A stretch of 64,000 nt of DNA from Ignavibacteriales bacterium (GTDB taxonomy: Bacteria; Bacteroidota; Ignavibacteria; Ignavibacteriales; Melioribacteraceae): the NCBI GenBank assembly GCA_020061355.1, contig JAGUYK010000026.1, forward strand, positions 1 through 64,000, in the 5' to 3' direction. Both the position numbers and the translations under genes were made by a program. The notes below the pieces were generated by a model, which was not told the origin of the DNA, did no database searches, and was given only the letters and a program-made list of their open reading frames with translations. Every line of letters begins with the position of its first letter. Position 1 is the stretch's first letter. Shown piece after piece: positions 42,024 to 52,225 of this stretch.

Positions 42024-44786
42024 CTAAATTAAAATCTTTAACCTCTGGCCAATCTTAACTCTATCAGTTTTAAGATTGTTCCAGTTCATAATATCAGCTA
42101 CAAGAACTTTATATAGTTTTGCAATTGTCCATAATGATTCACCTTCTTTAACCATGTGAACCCTATCTGAAGATGCATTTTTAGTAATATTTTTTTGAAC
42201 ATTTCCTATTGTTTTATTGATAGCTAATTCCTGACCAGCCTTAATGTTATTGTCTTTAAGATTATTCCATTCTTTCAGGTCATTAATTCGAACATTATAT
42301 AATTCAGAAATCGAGCCAAGAGATTCACCGCGCTTTACAATATGAGTATTTTTTTCAGAAGCTGCATCTTTAGGGGTTTTTGCTGCGGTAGATATTTTAT
42401 CATTTTTTGAATCAGAGTAAATTGAAAGAACTTTACCGGCGATTAATTTATTGCTATTAAGATTATTCCAGTTTTTTAAATCAGAAACAGTTACGTTATA
42501 CAATTCTGCAATTTCACTGATAGTATCACCAGGTTTAATTGTATAGCTAATCGAATTCGAACCCTTTTTGGTTGTATTATCTCCCAAGGACTGTACTGTT
42601 TCCTTACCATGCACCGTCAACTTCTGCCCAGATACTATTTTATTAGATGAAAGGTTGTTCCATTTTCTCAGCTGCATGATTGTAACATTAAATTTCTGAG
42701 CTATTTCGCTTATTGTATCACCTTTACGAACCTGATATTTAGTTGTTTTCGATACAATATTAGGATTTGTAATAGGATTCCTCGGGGCATTCTTCATATC
42801 TCCTGAATAAATAAGAAGTTTTCTTCCTATATAAATATTATTACTCGAAAGATTATTCCATTCTTTTATTTGCGCAATGGAAACCCGATACTTTGTAGCG
42901 ATTGTCGATAGTGATTCTCCATTTCTGATTCTATGTTCAATATATTTGTCACCAGAACTGACAAATAAAATCTGACTCTTTTCCGTTTCGCTCATTGTAT
43001 TGATCTTTACGAAATAATCAACTTTATCCTCCGGGACATACACGGTTATTTCCTGTCCCACCTTTACACGCGACGTGTAAGGAAGATTATTCCAGTTTCT
43101 TATATCAGAAACTCTTACTTTGAACAAATCAGCAATATCAACTAAATTATCTTTACTTTTTACGTTATATTTAACCGGTATTTTCCCTTCAGGTATAATA
43201 AATTCAACCGAATCAGACATCATTTCTTGATACAATTTCAAATATTTATCAGTATCCGAACTTGTAGTAATTTGCAATTGATACGAAGGATTGTTATCAA
43301 GTCCATTAATTTCTTCTTCTATAGCAGGTAACATATCAGTATTAATCGCAAGGTCATCAATATTGACAGAAGAAGCAGGGATTTTCAATTCAGAACCAGG
43401 TATTAACTTTTTATGTGTTGTTATGTTATTATAATTAGCTAATTGGGAAACACTCACATTATATTTATTAGCAATTTGCGAAAGTGATTCTCCGGATGAA
43501 ACTGAATGCATTACATACAAGAGTTTAGCGTCATCTGGCAAATTATTTAAGTTTTCGACAAAAATATTATATGTTTTTGTCGGGACTTTGAGCGGATATC
43601 CGCCATCATAATTAGGTGGAGTTGTATTCTGTGTTAGTTCAGAATTCATTTCACGAAGTAAATCTGTACTTATACCGGCACACTTTGCAAGAATATTTAG
43701 ATCAATCGCCTCATTTATTTTATGAATTGTGTATTCATGAGGTTTTTCATATTGAATATTTGTAAAGCCATATTTTTCAGGTTGACTAGCTATTAGTGTA
43801 ACTGCAATATATTGAGGAACATAATTTCTTGTTTCTCTTGGTAAATAAGGACGAAGTGCCCAGAAGTCGCTTGAACCGGCTCTTCTCATAGCTTTTCTTA
43901 CTCTTCCTTCACCGCTGTTATATGCGGCAAGTGCTAAATACCAATCGCCAAGTGAATAATACAAATCTCTTAAGTGCCGTGCAGCTGAGTAAGTTGCTTT
44001 TTCAGGGTCTCTTCTTTCGTCAATATGAACATTAACATCCAAATCATAAATTCTTGCTGTACCTTTTATGAACTGCCAGATTCCGACTGCTTTAGCCCAT
44101 GAACGAGCAACTGGATTTAGACCACTTTCCACCATGCTTAAAAAAATCAATTGTTGAGGTACTTTCTCTTCTGCGAATATTTTAGCCATTAGAGGGAAAT
44201 ACTTACCAGAACGTGATAGCCAAAGATTAATATACTTGCTTCCTTTTCCTGTAAAATATTCAATGTATTGTTCAACATGCCGATTTACTTCAAGTGGGAA
44301 GTCACCGACAATTACAGTGATACTTTTATTATCAGCTTCATTTACAATAACTGAATCTTCTTCTATTATTAAATCAGGAATTCTCTTGTTCATCCATTCT
44401 TCGAGAGCATTGATTGCTACATTTTCCGGAAGTTCCTCCATGCTTTCAACATAGGTCTGATAATCTTCGACTATTGAATTTTCCAATTCAATAAATATTT
44501 CATTTTCCTCAACATTTGGATAATAGCTTAATTTATTAATTGTTGTTAAAGCTGATTCGTAAAAGCTTAATGCTTCAGCTCTAAATCCTAGCTTCTGTTT
44601 ATAAAGTGCATTTACATAATCACGACGGGCATTTTCCAGCATTTCATTTATTATTGAGGATACAGGGGCTTTTGATGTATCTTGTTTACTAAACTGTGAG
44701 TTTCTTGTGGATGATGTTAAGGAACTGCAGGCATTAAAACTGATTAGGATGGGAATAAATATGATCAAGAGTAGTATTTTTTTCAC
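42024..44786 (-). CDS. mltD: MltD-type lytic transglycosylase with seven LysM domains
   Basis: A 920-residue protein from GTG 44786 (GGAG 5 bases upstream). The signal ends in ISFNACSS, probably a lipoprotein at Cys20. Residues about 200-345 form the SLT domain: [21 protein letters not shown] with the catalytic Glu, [32 protein letters not shown] and [16 protein letters not shown]. Seven LysM domains follow: the first at about 420-463, the second near 540-585, then 618-660, 680-722, 745-787, 805-848 and 875-918, each with the GESLxxIAxxYxV...LxxWNNL pattern. E. coli MltD has two LysM. It cleaves peptidoglycan with formation of anhydromuramic acid. A sigma70-like promoter is seen at 44817-44845. 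Confidence 0.92.
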   Translation of the reverse strand: MKKILLLIIFIPILISFNACSSLTSSTRNSQFSKQDTSKAPVSSIINEMLENARRDYVNALYKQKLGFRAEALSFYESALTTINKLSYYPNVEENEIFIELENSIVEDYQTYVESMEELPENVAINALEEWMNKRIPDLIIEEDSVIVNEADNKSITVIVGDFPLEVNRHVEQYIEYFTGKGSKYINLWLSRSGKYFPLMAKIFAEEKVPQQLIFLSMVESGLNPVARSWAKAVGIWQFIKGTARIYDLDVNVHIDERRDPEKATYSAARHLRDLYYSLGDWYLALAAYNSGEGRVRKAMRRAGSSDFWALRPYLPRETRNYVPQYIAVTLIASQPEKYGFTNIQYEKPHEYTIHKINEAIDLNILAKCAGISTDLLREMNSELTQNTTPPNYDGGYPLKVPTKTYNIFVENLNNLPDDAKLLYVMHSVSSGESLSQIANKYNVSVSQLANYNNITTHKKLIPGSELKIPASSVNIDDLAINTDMLPAIEEEINGLDNNPSYQLQITTSSDTDKYLKLYQEMMSDSVEFIIPEGKIPVKYNVKSKDNLVDIADLFKVRVSDIRNWNNLPYTSRVKVGQEITVYVPEDKVDYFVKINTMSETEKSQILFVSSGDKYIEHRIRNGESLSTIATKYRVSIAQIKEWNNLSSNNIYIGRKLLIYSGDMKNAPRNPITNPNIVSKTTKYQVRKGDTISEIAQKFNVTIMQLRKWNNLSSNKIVSGQKLTVHGKETVQSLGDNTTKKGSNSISYTIKPGDTISEIAELYNVTVSDLKNWNNLNSNKLIAGKVLSIYSDSKNDKISTAAKTPKDAASEKNTHIVKRGESLGSISELYNVRINDLKEWNNLKDNNIKAGQELAINKTIGNVQKNITKNASSDRVHMVKEGESLWTIAKLYKVLVADIMNWNNLKTDRVKIGQRLKILI

Positions 44787-44816
44787 ATGGACTCCGAAGA
44801 TTTAAATTCTGTTTGC

Positions 44817-44845
44817 AATTTAAGCTCTTATCAAGTTTTTGTCAA
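44817..44845 (-). promoter_or_regulatory. Possible sigma70-type promoter of mltD
   Basis: On the minus strand TTGACA (44840-44845) is followed 17 bases later by TAAATT (44817-44822), 4 of 6 matches to the -10 consensus. It lies about 30 bp upstream of the GTG start. Only motif matching supports it. Confidence 0.4.
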
Positions 44846-44907
44846 GTTTAATATTATATAATTCGATTTACACTATGTAATTAAATAAGTTATAAAAATA
44901 GCAAATA

Positions 44908-46452
44908 CTATAAAGGGATGTTGGAATGTTTCTTTTTTGGATTTAAATCTACCTTTGTTTTTAACAATTGATAAACTGTAATAAGTTTTTGTCGAGTCTC
45001 TCTTGGAATTATTACCTCATCGATATATCCCCTTTCGGCTGCAATATAAGGATTGGCAAATTTTTCAATATAGTCAGAAAGCATGTCTACTAATTTTTTA
45101 GCTGGATCTTTTGCAGTAGTAATCTCTTTTTTGAAAATAATTTCAACAGCTCCTTTAGGGCCCATAACAGCAATTTCTGCACTTGGCCAAGCAAAATTAA
45201 AATCACCTCTAATGTGTTTAGAGTTCATAACATCGTATGCACCTCCGTATGCTTTACGTGTAATGACCGTTACTTTAGGCACCGTTGCTTCACAAAATGC
45301 AAAAAGTAATTTTGAACCATGTCTAATAATTCCATTCCACTCCTGTTCTGTACCGGGTAAGAAACCGGGTACGTCTTCCAGAACCAGTAATGGAATATTA
45401 AAAGCATCGCAGAATCTTATGAATCTAGCTCCTTTAACAGAAGCGTTAATATCCAAAACACCTGCAAGAACGGACGGTTGATTTGCAATAACACCAATAG
45501 ACAGTCCCCCAACTCTTCCAAATCCAACAATAATATTCTCAGCATAATTTGAATGAACCTCTAAGAATTCACCATTGTCCAGCAGTAGATTAATAATCTC
45601 CTTCATATCATACGGTTTGTTGGGATTGTCGGGAATAATTGCATCAAGTTCCGTTACAGGATTTTCATTTTCAAAATCAAATTCTTTCTCAGGCGGAAGA
45701 TCCTTCCAATTAAGCGGCATATAATTAAGCAGTTTTCGAATGTTTTCAAGGACTTCAACTTCACTATCAAAAGCAAAATGGGCGACACCACTTTTTATTG
45801 AATGTGTCTCAGCTCCACCTAAATCTTCAAAGCTAACTTCTTCATGCGTTACAGTTTTAACAACATTGGGTCCTGTAACAAACATATGACTTGTGTTCTT
45901 CACCATGAAAATAAAGTCCGTAATTGCCGGTGAATAGACCGCGCCGCCTGCACATGGACCTAATACAGCTGAAATTTGAGGAATCACACCTGATGCGAGA
46001 GTATTTCTCAAAAATATGTCAGCATAACCGCCAAGGCTCACTACACCTTCCTGAATTCTTGCACCACCACTATCATTTAATCCGATTAGAGGGATCCCAA
46101 TCTTCATTGCCATATCCATAATTTTGCAAATTTTTTCTGCATGCGTTTCCGAAAGTGAACCGCCAAATACAGTAAAGTCCTGACTGAAAATTGCAATCTG
46201 TCTTCCGTCAATTTTTGCAAATCCGGTTATAACCCCATCACCGGGTATTCTCTGCTTATCAATTCCAAAATCTGTTGATCTGTGTTTTACAAATAGATCG
46301 ACCTCTTGAAAGCTTCCCTCATCTACAAGTAGTTGGACTCTTTCCCGAGCCGTAAGTTTCCCTTTAGCATGCTGCTGTTTTATTTTATCTTCACCGCCGC
46401 CAAGTTTTGCTTCTTCGCGGAGTTTAAGAAGTTTTTCAATTTTATCTTTCAT
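44908..46452 (-). CDS. Acyl-CoA carboxylase carboxyltransferase (beta) subunit
   Basis: A 514-residue carboxyltransferase subunit of the PccB/MmdA type. Both crotonase-fold halves are visible: the N-terminal [44 protein letters not shown] and [16 protein letters not shown] (acyl-CoA side), and the C-terminal [18 protein letters not shown] with [13 protein letters not shown] (carboxybiotin side). Typical length is 510-520. It moves carboxyl groups between biotin and propionyl- or methylmalonyl-CoA; which direction and partner depends on subunits not in the window (biotin carrier, biotin carboxylase or a decarboxylase membrane subunit). It follows the ABC ATPase gene by 8 bp, so it may share its transcript, though function is unrelated. 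Confidence 0.93.
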   Translation of the reverse strand: MKDKIEKLLKLREEAKLGGGEDKIKQQHAKGKLTARERVQLLVDEGSFQEVDLFVKHRSTDFGIDKQRIPGDGVITGFAKIDGRQIAIFSQDFTVFGGSLSETHAEKICKIMDMAMKIGIPLIGLNDSGGARIQEGVVSLGGYADIFLRNTLASGVIPQISAVLGPCAGGAVYSPAITDFIFMVKNTSHMFVTGPNVVKTVTHEEVSFEDLGGAETHSIKSGVAHFAFDSEVEVLENIRKLLNYMPLNWKDLPPEKEFDFENENPVTELDAIIPDNPNKPYDMKEIINLLLDNGEFLEVHSNYAENIIVGFGRVGGLSIGVIANQPSVLAGVLDINASVKGARFIRFCDAFNIPLLVLEDVPGFLPGTEQEWNGIIRHGSKLLFAFCEATVPKVTVITRKAYGGAYDVMNSKHIRGDFNFAWPSAEIAVMGPKGAVEIIFKKEITTAKDPAKKLVDMLSDYIEKFANPYIAAERGYIDEVIIPRETRQKLITVYQLLKTKVDLNPKKKHSNIPL

Positions 46453-46460
46453 ACAATCCT

Positions 46461-47207
46461 TTAGATTGATATGTGAAGTAATTTTTGAGAATCAAGTCCT
46501 ATAAATAATGATTCTATTTGTTCTCTGTAGGAAATAAAAATATTGGAGTTAAAAAGAAAAGAATTACGTAGTATCTGAAATTCAATTTCAAGAGTAGAGA
46601 ATATCCGACCCGGGTCTTTACTCATTAGATACAATTTATCTGATAAAAATATGGCTTCACTGATATTCGTTGTTGCAAGTAAAATCGTAATCCCGGTTAT
46701 TTCATTAATTCGTCTGACCAATTGGTAAATTTCAATTTTTGTTTCATCGTCCATTTTGTTAAAAGGCTCATCTAAGCAGATACAAATAGGATTATTAGCA
46801 AGTGAACGTGCAAGTGAAATTCGAAACCTGAAACCTATACTTCTATTATTAGGGTAATGATATTCGTAACCTTCCAAACCAACTAGATTTGTTAATTCAT
46901 CTATGTTTACTTGAGCAGTTTTACCAGTTCCAAACAATATATTTTCCTTAACCGATAACCATGGGAACGATGACGGTTCTGATGGGATTAGAATTACTTT
47001 CCCTTCTTTCTGCTTAATAATCTGTCCGGAAGTTTCCCTCTCAAGTCCTGATATTATTTTTAACAAGGAAGATTTACCTGAACCGACTGGTGCAATAACA
47101 GAAGTGATTTTGGACCCTATTATAGCAAATGAAAGGTCGCCGAATAAATTAATCTTTGACCCGTACTCATCGGAATATATTTTAGTAATATTCTTAAGTT
47201 CGATCAT
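46461..47207 (-). CDS. ABC transporter ATP-binding protein with a degenerate signature motif
   Basis: A 248-residue ATPase of the nitrate/sulfonate/taurine (SsuB-like) type. Walker A is [18 protein letters not shown] near 37-54 and Walker B is [12 protein letters not shown] near 148-159. The position of the LSGGQ signature reads [14 protein letters not shown]: the LSGG part is replaced by IGFRF, while the following RxxLARSL is kept. Q-loop residues ([12 protein letters not shown]) are present. It overlaps the permease gene by 4 bases (ATGA). A substrate-binding protein is not next to it. The altered signature may lower ATPase activity or reflect an asymmetric dimer; this could also be an unusual but working family branch. 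Confidence 0.82.
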   Translation of the reverse strand: MIELKNITKIYSDEYGSKINLFGDLSFAIIGSKITSVIAPVGSGKSSLLKIISGLERETSGQIIKQKEGKVILIPSEPSSFPWLSVKENILFGTGKTAQVNIDELTNLVGLEGYEYHYPNNRSIGFRFRISLARSLANNPICICLDEPFNKMDDETKIEIYQLVRRINEITGITILLATTNISEAIFLSDKLYLMSKDPGRIFSTLEIEFQILRNSFLFNSNIFISYREQIESLFIGLDSQKLLHISI

Positions 47208-47968
47208 GCTTCCCAGAAAACTATTTTTTCATTTATAAAATTTATGACTACACTCCCAAGAAATATCAAGAGACTGATTACTATTGCGATTGAAAATAAT
47301 CCTGTAAAATCATTATAATTCAGAGCAGTTCTGTAAACACCACCAAATCCGTTAATCTCGTTTATGAATTCATAGATCATAACAAGAATCCATAAGTAAT
47401 AATGGATTCTGGAGAATTCCGATATGAATTTCGGTTGAATATTCTTAAATATTACCTGTCTATATATATCCGTTTTCTTCAGTCCAAGGTTCATCGCTAC
47501 ATCAACATATGTTCTGTTGCAGGTTTTTGCAGAAGTTAAAAAAGCACTTATCATTAATAAGCATGAACTTAAGAATGCGAAAAGAATTTCAGCAGCAATA
47601 GAGTTAGCGAACCAATAAGAAAAAAGTATAGCAAAGAAAAATGCGGGAAAATATCTAAATATTTTCAGCTTCTCAATTACTTCGGAATATTCAAAAAATA
47701 TCTTCAGCAGGTAACTGGAAAACAGGAATATTACTATATATGAAACTGCCAACGTAAAGTAGATGGTTGTAGTAGTGATAGCCATTGTTTCAACTAAGCT
47801 GTAATCAATCCAGATTGAAATAAAAGATTCCAATAACATGCTCGGTTTAGGCAGGATTTTATTGTAAGGGAGAATAAATTCAAACAGAATGAAATAGACA
47901 AATAGAATGGCTATCAAGAATAGAATTTTTGATTTTACCAATTTGTTATTGTTCGGCTCTTCTTTCAT
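47204..47968 (-). CDS. ABC transporter permease (SsuC/NitT-type)
   Basis: A 254-residue permease with six hydrophobic segments at about 12-32, 59-78, 83-95, 102-122, 125-148 and 225-247. The loop before the last helices has the EAA-like pattern AMNLGLKKTDIYRQVIFKNIQP near 162-183, which docks with the ATPase, so this is a binding-protein-dependent transport permease of the sulfonate/nitrate/thiamine-precursor class. The first two genes of the group are permease then ATPase. No solute-binding protein gene lies nearby, so the substrate is unknown. The 62-bp gap upstream to the MBL gene suggests a separate promoter or a weak link. Confidence 0.82.
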   Translation of the reverse strand: MKEEPNNNKLVKSKILFLIAILFVYFILFEFILPYNKILPKPSMLLESFISIWIDYSLVETMAITTTTIYFTLAVSYIVIFLFSSYLLKIFFEYSEVIEKLKIFRYFPAFFFAILFSYWFANSIAAEILFAFLSSCLLMISAFLTSAKTCNRTYVDVAMNLGLKKTDIYRQVIFKNIQPKFISEFSRIHYYLWILVMIYEFINEINGFGGVYRTALNYNDFTGLFSIAIVISLLIFLGSVVINFINEKIVFWEA

Positions 47969-48030
47969 CGTCCCGCAATTTTAATTAAATCCGTCTAAAA
48001 TATATCTAATGATATTCGTCTTATCAAATT

Positions 48031-48678
48031 TTAGTTTTCTCTAAAGAATGGATTATTTGCTTTCTCATATCCGATAGTACTTTCAGATTCATGCCCGGGA
48101 TATATTTTTACATCATCGCTCAAGACAAATAATTTATTTGTAATGGAATTTATAAGTGTATTATAATCTCCTCCCCATAAATCAGTTCGTCCTATACTTC
48201 CATTAAATAAAGCATCACCGGTAAAGCAGATTTTTTCTTTTTCGAAGTAGATACAGAACTCACCCGGGGAATGACCTGGAGTAAATAAAAATTTTCCTGA
48301 TGATGAACCAATAAATATTTCTTTCCCGTCGGAAATCATTTCATCGGGTTTAGGCGAAGGAGTTAATTGAGTACCATAAATATTAGCCTGTTCAACCATG
48401 AGGTCAAGTAGAAATAGATCTTCTTCCGGAGCTAAAAAAATCGGATTATATTTTTCTTTTATGAAAGAATTGCCAAATATGTGATCGATGTGACAATGTG
48501 TATTGACAAGATACTTAATTCTGAGTTGTTTGCTTGTAATAAAGTTACTCAATAGTTCTCTTTCCTTATCATCATAACAGCCCGGATCGATTATTGCCGC
48601 TTCTTTAGATTCATCATCAGAAACAATATAGGTGTTTTCTAAAAAAGGATTAAAGATATATTTCTTAATTGTGAGCAT
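48031..48678 (-). CDS. MBL-fold metallo-hydrolase (glyoxalase II-like)
   Basis: A 215-residue metallo-beta-lactamase-fold hydrolase. The metal motif THCHIDHIFGN is near 60-70, with further ligands in FTPGHSPGEFCIYF near 131-144, FTGDALFNGSIGRTDL near 151-166 and YPGHESESTIGYEKANNPFF near 193-212. The protein is close to the single-domain glyoxalase II/YcbL group, which hydrolyses thioesters such as S-lactoylglutathione or similar. The C-terminal glutathione-binding helical domain of true glyoxalase II is missing. It starts 3 bp after the aroC stop and is likely co-transcribed. Confidence 0.92.
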   Translation of the reverse strand: MLTIKKYIFNPFLENTYIVSDDESKEAAIIDPGCYDDKERELLSNFITSKQLRIKYLVNTHCHIDHIFGNSFIKEKYNPIFLAPEEDLFLLDLMVEQANIYGTQLTPSPKPDEMISDGKEIFIGSSSGKFLFTPGHSPGEFCIYFEKEKICFTGDALFNGSIGRTDLWGGDYNTLINSITNKLFVLSDDVKIYPGHESESTIGYEKANNPFFREN

Positions 48679-48681
48679 AAA

Positions 48682-49878
48682 CTACTTTTTAAAATTTCTT
48701 TTTATTCTGACGATCATTTTTTTATTGAAGCTATTAAAGTTATCTCTGGTCTCGTCCATTGAATCACCACCGAATTTATCGAGGAATCTATTTGCAATAA
48801 CCCAGGCAGTCATGGATTCACCTATTACAGAACAAGCCGGGACAGCTACAAAATCACTCCGCTCTCTTCTCGCCTCAACCTTTTTAAACGATTTCAGATC
48901 AATTGTAGAAATCGGATTCATTAATGTTGATATTGGTTTCATCGATGCACGTATAATAATGGGTAAACCTGTGGAAATCCCTCCTTCAATTCCGCCGGCT
49001 CTATTTGTTCTTCGTGTAATCAAGTTATTTCTATAAATTATCTCATCATGAACGTCAGACCCAAATTTATCTGCAGAACCAAAACCTTCACCAATTTCAA
49101 CTCCTTTTACTGCATTAATAGACATGATCGCATGTGCAAGATCGGCATCCAAACGGGAATCATAACTTGTAAAACTTCCGAGACCAACCGGGACTCCCGA
49201 TACTATCACATAAAAAGTTCCGCCTAAAGTATCTCCATTTTTTTTAGCTGATTTTATTTTTTTAATAATTCTTTCTTCCTGAATTTTATCAATCACCCGA
49301 ACCGCACTTTGATCTGCATTATAACTTAAACTCTTAAGATTGATTAGATTCTTTTCAAATAGTTTTTCTTGATCTTTACTATAAACTCCTCCTATACTTT
49401 CAACATAACTACCTACAAATATTCCAAACTCCTCAAGAAATCTTCTTGCAACTGAACAGGCGGCAACTCTTGCAGCAGTTTCCCTTGCGCTTGATCTTTC
49501 AATAGAATTTCTAATGTCGTCATAATCATATTTTGAAACTCCAACCAAATCAGCATGTCCCGGCCTGGGGACTGTAATCACTTCAGATTTACTATCCGAA
49601 GGTTCAACACTCATTATATCTTTCCAATTTTCCCAATCCTTATTCCATATAATCATTGATATAGGTGAGCCAAGAGTTTTACCATATCGAATTCCGGAAA
49701 TTAACTCAACCTGATCCGATTCAATTTTCATTCTTAATCCTCGTCCATAACCGCCCTGCCGTCGTTTAAGATGACCGTTGATATAATTCCCGGGTATTTT
49801 GAGATTAGATGGAAAACCGGAAACGATTGTTACTAATCCTTTTCCGTGGGATTCACCTGCTGTGGTAAAATTTATCAT
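48682..49878 (-). CDS. aroC: Chorismate synthase
   Basis: A 398-residue chorismate synthase, the last common step of aromatic synthesis, converting EPSP to chorismate with reduced FMN. Signature segments are TTAGESHGKGL near 5-15, RRQGGYGRGLRMKIE near 39-53, RPGHADLVGVSKYDYDDIRN near 105-124, RSSARETAARVAACSVARRF near 128-147 and the C-terminal ERSDFVAVPACSVIGE. The length is near 390 as in Gram-positives and Bacteroidota. ATG start. An intrinsic terminator (49911-49942) separates it from degP upstream, so the aroC-MBL pair has its own promoter in or near that short gap. Confidence 0.97.
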   Translation of the reverse strand: MINFTTAGESHGKGLVTIVSGFPSNLKIPGNYINGHLKRRQGGYGRGLRMKIESDQVELISGIRYGKTLGSPISMIIWNKDWENWKDIMSVEPSDSKSEVITVPRPGHADLVGVSKYDYDDIRNSIERSSARETAARVAACSVARRFLEEFGIFVGSYVESIGGVYSKDQEKLFEKNLINLKSLSYNADQSAVRVIDKIQEERIIKKIKSAKKNGDTLGGTFYVIVSGVPVGLGSFTSYDSRLDADLAHAIMSINAVKGVEIGEGFGSADKFGSDVHDEIIYRNNLITRRTNRAGGIEGGISTGLPIIIRASMKPISTLMNPISTIDLKSFKKVEARRERSDFVAVPACSVIGESMTAWVIANRFLDKFGGDSMDETRDNFNSFNKKMIVRIKRNFKK

Positions 49879-49910
49879 AGTCTTCTTTACAATTGTTTAT
49901 GCACAAATAT

Positions 49911-49942
49911 AAAAAAAGCGTCCGAATAGTGGACGCTTTTTA
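49911..49942 (-). terminator. Bidirectional intrinsic terminator between degP and aroC
   Basis: GCGTCC (49918-49923) and GGACGC (49931-49936) form a 6-bp GC stem with A-T extension (AAAAAGCGTCC/GGACGCTTTTT, 11 bp). A T-run follows on both strands. It lies 23 bp beyond the degP stop. Confidence 0.85.
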
Positions 49943-49964
49943 TTTATAGTAAAGTATTTTCTAA

Positions 49965-51467
49965 TTATTTCGGAATCTCAACTCCAACCAGTCTTGAGGT
50001 TCCCTGACTGTCAACAATCCTAAGTAAAACCGCTTGACCTTTTTTACTTTCTATAATTTCCTGAAGATCGGAAACACTGGAAATATCTTTGCGATCGGCG
50101 GAGGTGATGACCAGTCCTCGTGTTATTCGCTGATTGTAAGCCTTACCAAAGTTTTTAACATCACTAATTATAACACTATTATTAACTTTGAATTGCTTTG
50201 ATTCATCATCGGACATATTCCTTACGGTCATTCCAAGCTCTTCAAATACAACTTCTTTAACATCTTTATTTTTATCATTCTTACCTTTATTTAAAGCGGG
50301 TACAGTTTTCTTATCATTCTCATCATCACGAGTTTTAAGTGTGACATATCTTTCAATTTCTTTACCGTCACGGAATAATGTTAATCTTACCTGAGATCCG
50401 GCTCTTTTGGAAGCAATATAAGATTGGAGTTCATTCGGTTGATTAACTTCACGCTCATCAACTTTAAAGATGATGTCACCCTGTTTGATATCTTCTTTTT
50501 CTGCAGAACCGCCCTTAACAATATCCTGAATAATTACACCTTTAGGATCTTTCATTCCAAGTGCTTTTGCTGTTGCTACATCAACTTCGGCAATTTGAAC
50601 TCCAATATATCCTCTACTTACCTTACCGTTAGCAATTAAATCATTAGCAACAGATTTTGCCAGATTAATAGGTATAGCAAAACCATATCCGATATAACGC
50701 TGCGTCATACCGTCTGTAGCTATAGCACTATTCACACCAATAACAGCTCCGTTTAGATCTACGAGAGCACCACCGCTATTACCTGGATTAATTGCTGCAT
50801 CTGTTTGAATAAAGTTTTCAATTCCATAACCGAGTTCGTCACGTATTATATTTATGTTTCTTCCTGTCGCACTAATAATTCCGGCTGTAACTGTGGAAGA
50901 AAGTGATAAGGGATTGCCAATTGCCATAACCCACTGTCCAACCTTTATATTATCTGAGTTTCCCAAGTAAGCTTCCGGTAGATTACTAGCTTCAATTTTA
51001 ATTATAGCTAAATCTGTAAGCGGATCCGTACCTACAACGGTAGCGTCATATTCGCGTTTATTTTGCATTGAAACTCTTACCTGGCTAGCATCTTCAACCA
51101 CGTGGTTATTTGTAAGTATAAAACCATCATCGCTTATTATAATTCCGCTGCCACCGCCCTGCTGCTCTCTTGGAACATCATCCCTGAATGGGAAAAAGAA
51201 ATGAAAACCTTCCGGCAATTTATTTTTAACTTTTGATACAACTGTTATTTGAACGATTGAAGGTGTTACATTTTCTGCAACATTTACAAAAGCATTATTA
51301 AAAGCTTCTGCCTGAGGATCAAGTTGCTCGAATGGAGGCTTGGTTGCTCCGATTGTAATATCTGCATAACTTGGTCTTACAAGACCAAAACCGGAAACTA
51401 AAATTGCTCCGAATACAATCCCTATGAACACCAGGGATATTGTTCCAATTAAATTCTTTCTACGCAT
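49965..51467 (-). CDS. degP: DegP/HtrA-family periplasmic serine protease
   Basis: A 500-residue Do-type protease. An N-terminal uncleaved or signal helix covers about 7-28. The catalytic triad is His122 (TNNHVVEDA), Asp152 (DPLTDLAI) and Ser231 (NPGNSGGALVDL), all intact. PDZ1 spans about 275-375 (SRGYIGVQIAEV) and a second, more divergent PDZ lies near 410-500 (LGMTVRNMSDDESKQFKV). HtrA proteases degrade or refold damaged envelope proteins. It follows recO by 19 bp, so it shares a transcript with the recO-mtnA group, and a terminator closes the unit. Confidence 0.95.
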   Translation of the reverse strand: MRRKNLIGTISLVFIGIVFGAILVSGFGLVRPSYADITIGATKPPFEQLDPQAEAFNNAFVNVAENVTPSIVQITVVSKVKNKLPEGFHFFFPFRDDVPREQQGGGSGIIISDDGFILTNNHVVEDASQVRVSMQNKREYDATVVGTDPLTDLAIIKIEASNLPEAYLGNSDNIKVGQWVMAIGNPLSLSSTVTAGIISATGRNINIIRDELGYGIENFIQTDAAINPGNSGGALVDLNGAVIGVNSAIATDGMTQRYIGYGFAIPINLAKSVANDLIANGKVSRGYIGVQIAEVDVATAKALGMKDPKGVIIQDIVKGGSAEKEDIKQGDIIFKVDEREVNQPNELQSYIASKRAGSQVRLTLFRDGKEIERYVTLKTRDDENDKKTVPALNKGKNDKNKDVKEVVFEELGMTVRNMSDDESKQFKVNNSVIISDVKNFGKAYNQRITRGLVITSADRKDISSVSDLQEIIESKKGQAVLLRIVDSQGTSRLVGVEIPK

Positions 51468-51486
51468 TTATTCTTTCCTCCTAATA

Positions 51487-52224
51487 CTATAACAATTCTA
51501 ATGATTTTAGACCTTTAAATTCCTGAATATTATACTTTAGAAATTTCTCGAGCATTCTAATTATTCGGTCAAGGTCCCTTTGTTTATACTTAATTTCATT
51601 TTGTTTGTGGTTTAGACAAATAAATAAATTGAAAAGTTCCTTTTCTAATTCAAGGTGGACTAATCTATCCGACTTGCAATCAGAACAGATTATACCAGAA
51701 TCATAATTAAAACCAACAGTTTGGTTCGTATTTATTAGAGTTTCGCACTGCGAGCATTTATCAATGGATATTGCATAACCAATCTCCTTAATAAAAAAGA
51801 TGAGATATTTAGTAAAAAATAATTTCGGATCTCTAAGGGGGTGATTTAATATTTCCAGTGCTTTTACTGTCCCGATGAATAATTTTTTATGTGCTTCATT
51901 TTCTGACACTAGGTTTGATAGGAGTTCAACAATCGCTGATGCGTACTGCATTCTTTGGAAATCTTCCTTGATAACTCCAAAATGATTTAATAAATCTACA
52001 TCACTTACAATTTGAATATCCCTTGTCTCTTTCTTATATAAAACTATCTGAACGTAATTAAATGAATCGAGTATTAAACCGAGTTTTGATTTGGAAGAAC
52101 GTGCACCTTTTATAATAGCCGTAAGTTTTCCAAATTCCTCAGTGAAGAAATGAATTATTCTGCTTGAATCCCCATAATCTAATTTGCGCAGAACTATGGC
52201 TTCGGTTTTTAGAAGTTCAGACAT
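51487..52224 (-). CDS. recO: DNA repair protein RecO
   Basis: A 245-residue RecO. The N-terminal OB fold (LLKTEAIVLRKLDYGDSSRI, FFTEEFGKLTAIIKGARSSKSKLG) is followed by a helical domain and a zinc finger with CSQCETLI near 157-164 and CSDCKSDRL near 179-187. RecO loads RecA on SSB-coated DNA together with RecR and RecF. It lies 1 bp after mtnA and 19 bp before degP; these are not functional partners but a common transcription unit. Confidence 0.94.
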   Translation of the reverse strand: MSELLKTEAIVLRKLDYGDSSRIIHFFTEEFGKLTAIIKGARSSKSKLGLILDSFNYVQIVLYKKETRDIQIVSDVDLLNHFGVIKEDFQRMQYASAIVELLSNLVSENEAHKKLFIGTVKALEILNHPLRDPKLFFTKYLIFFIKEIGYAISIDKCSQCETLINTNQTVGFNYDSGIICSDCKSDRLVHLELEKELFNLFICLNHKQNEIKYKQRDLDRIIRMLEKFLKYNIQEFKGLKSLELL

Positions 52225-52225
52225 C

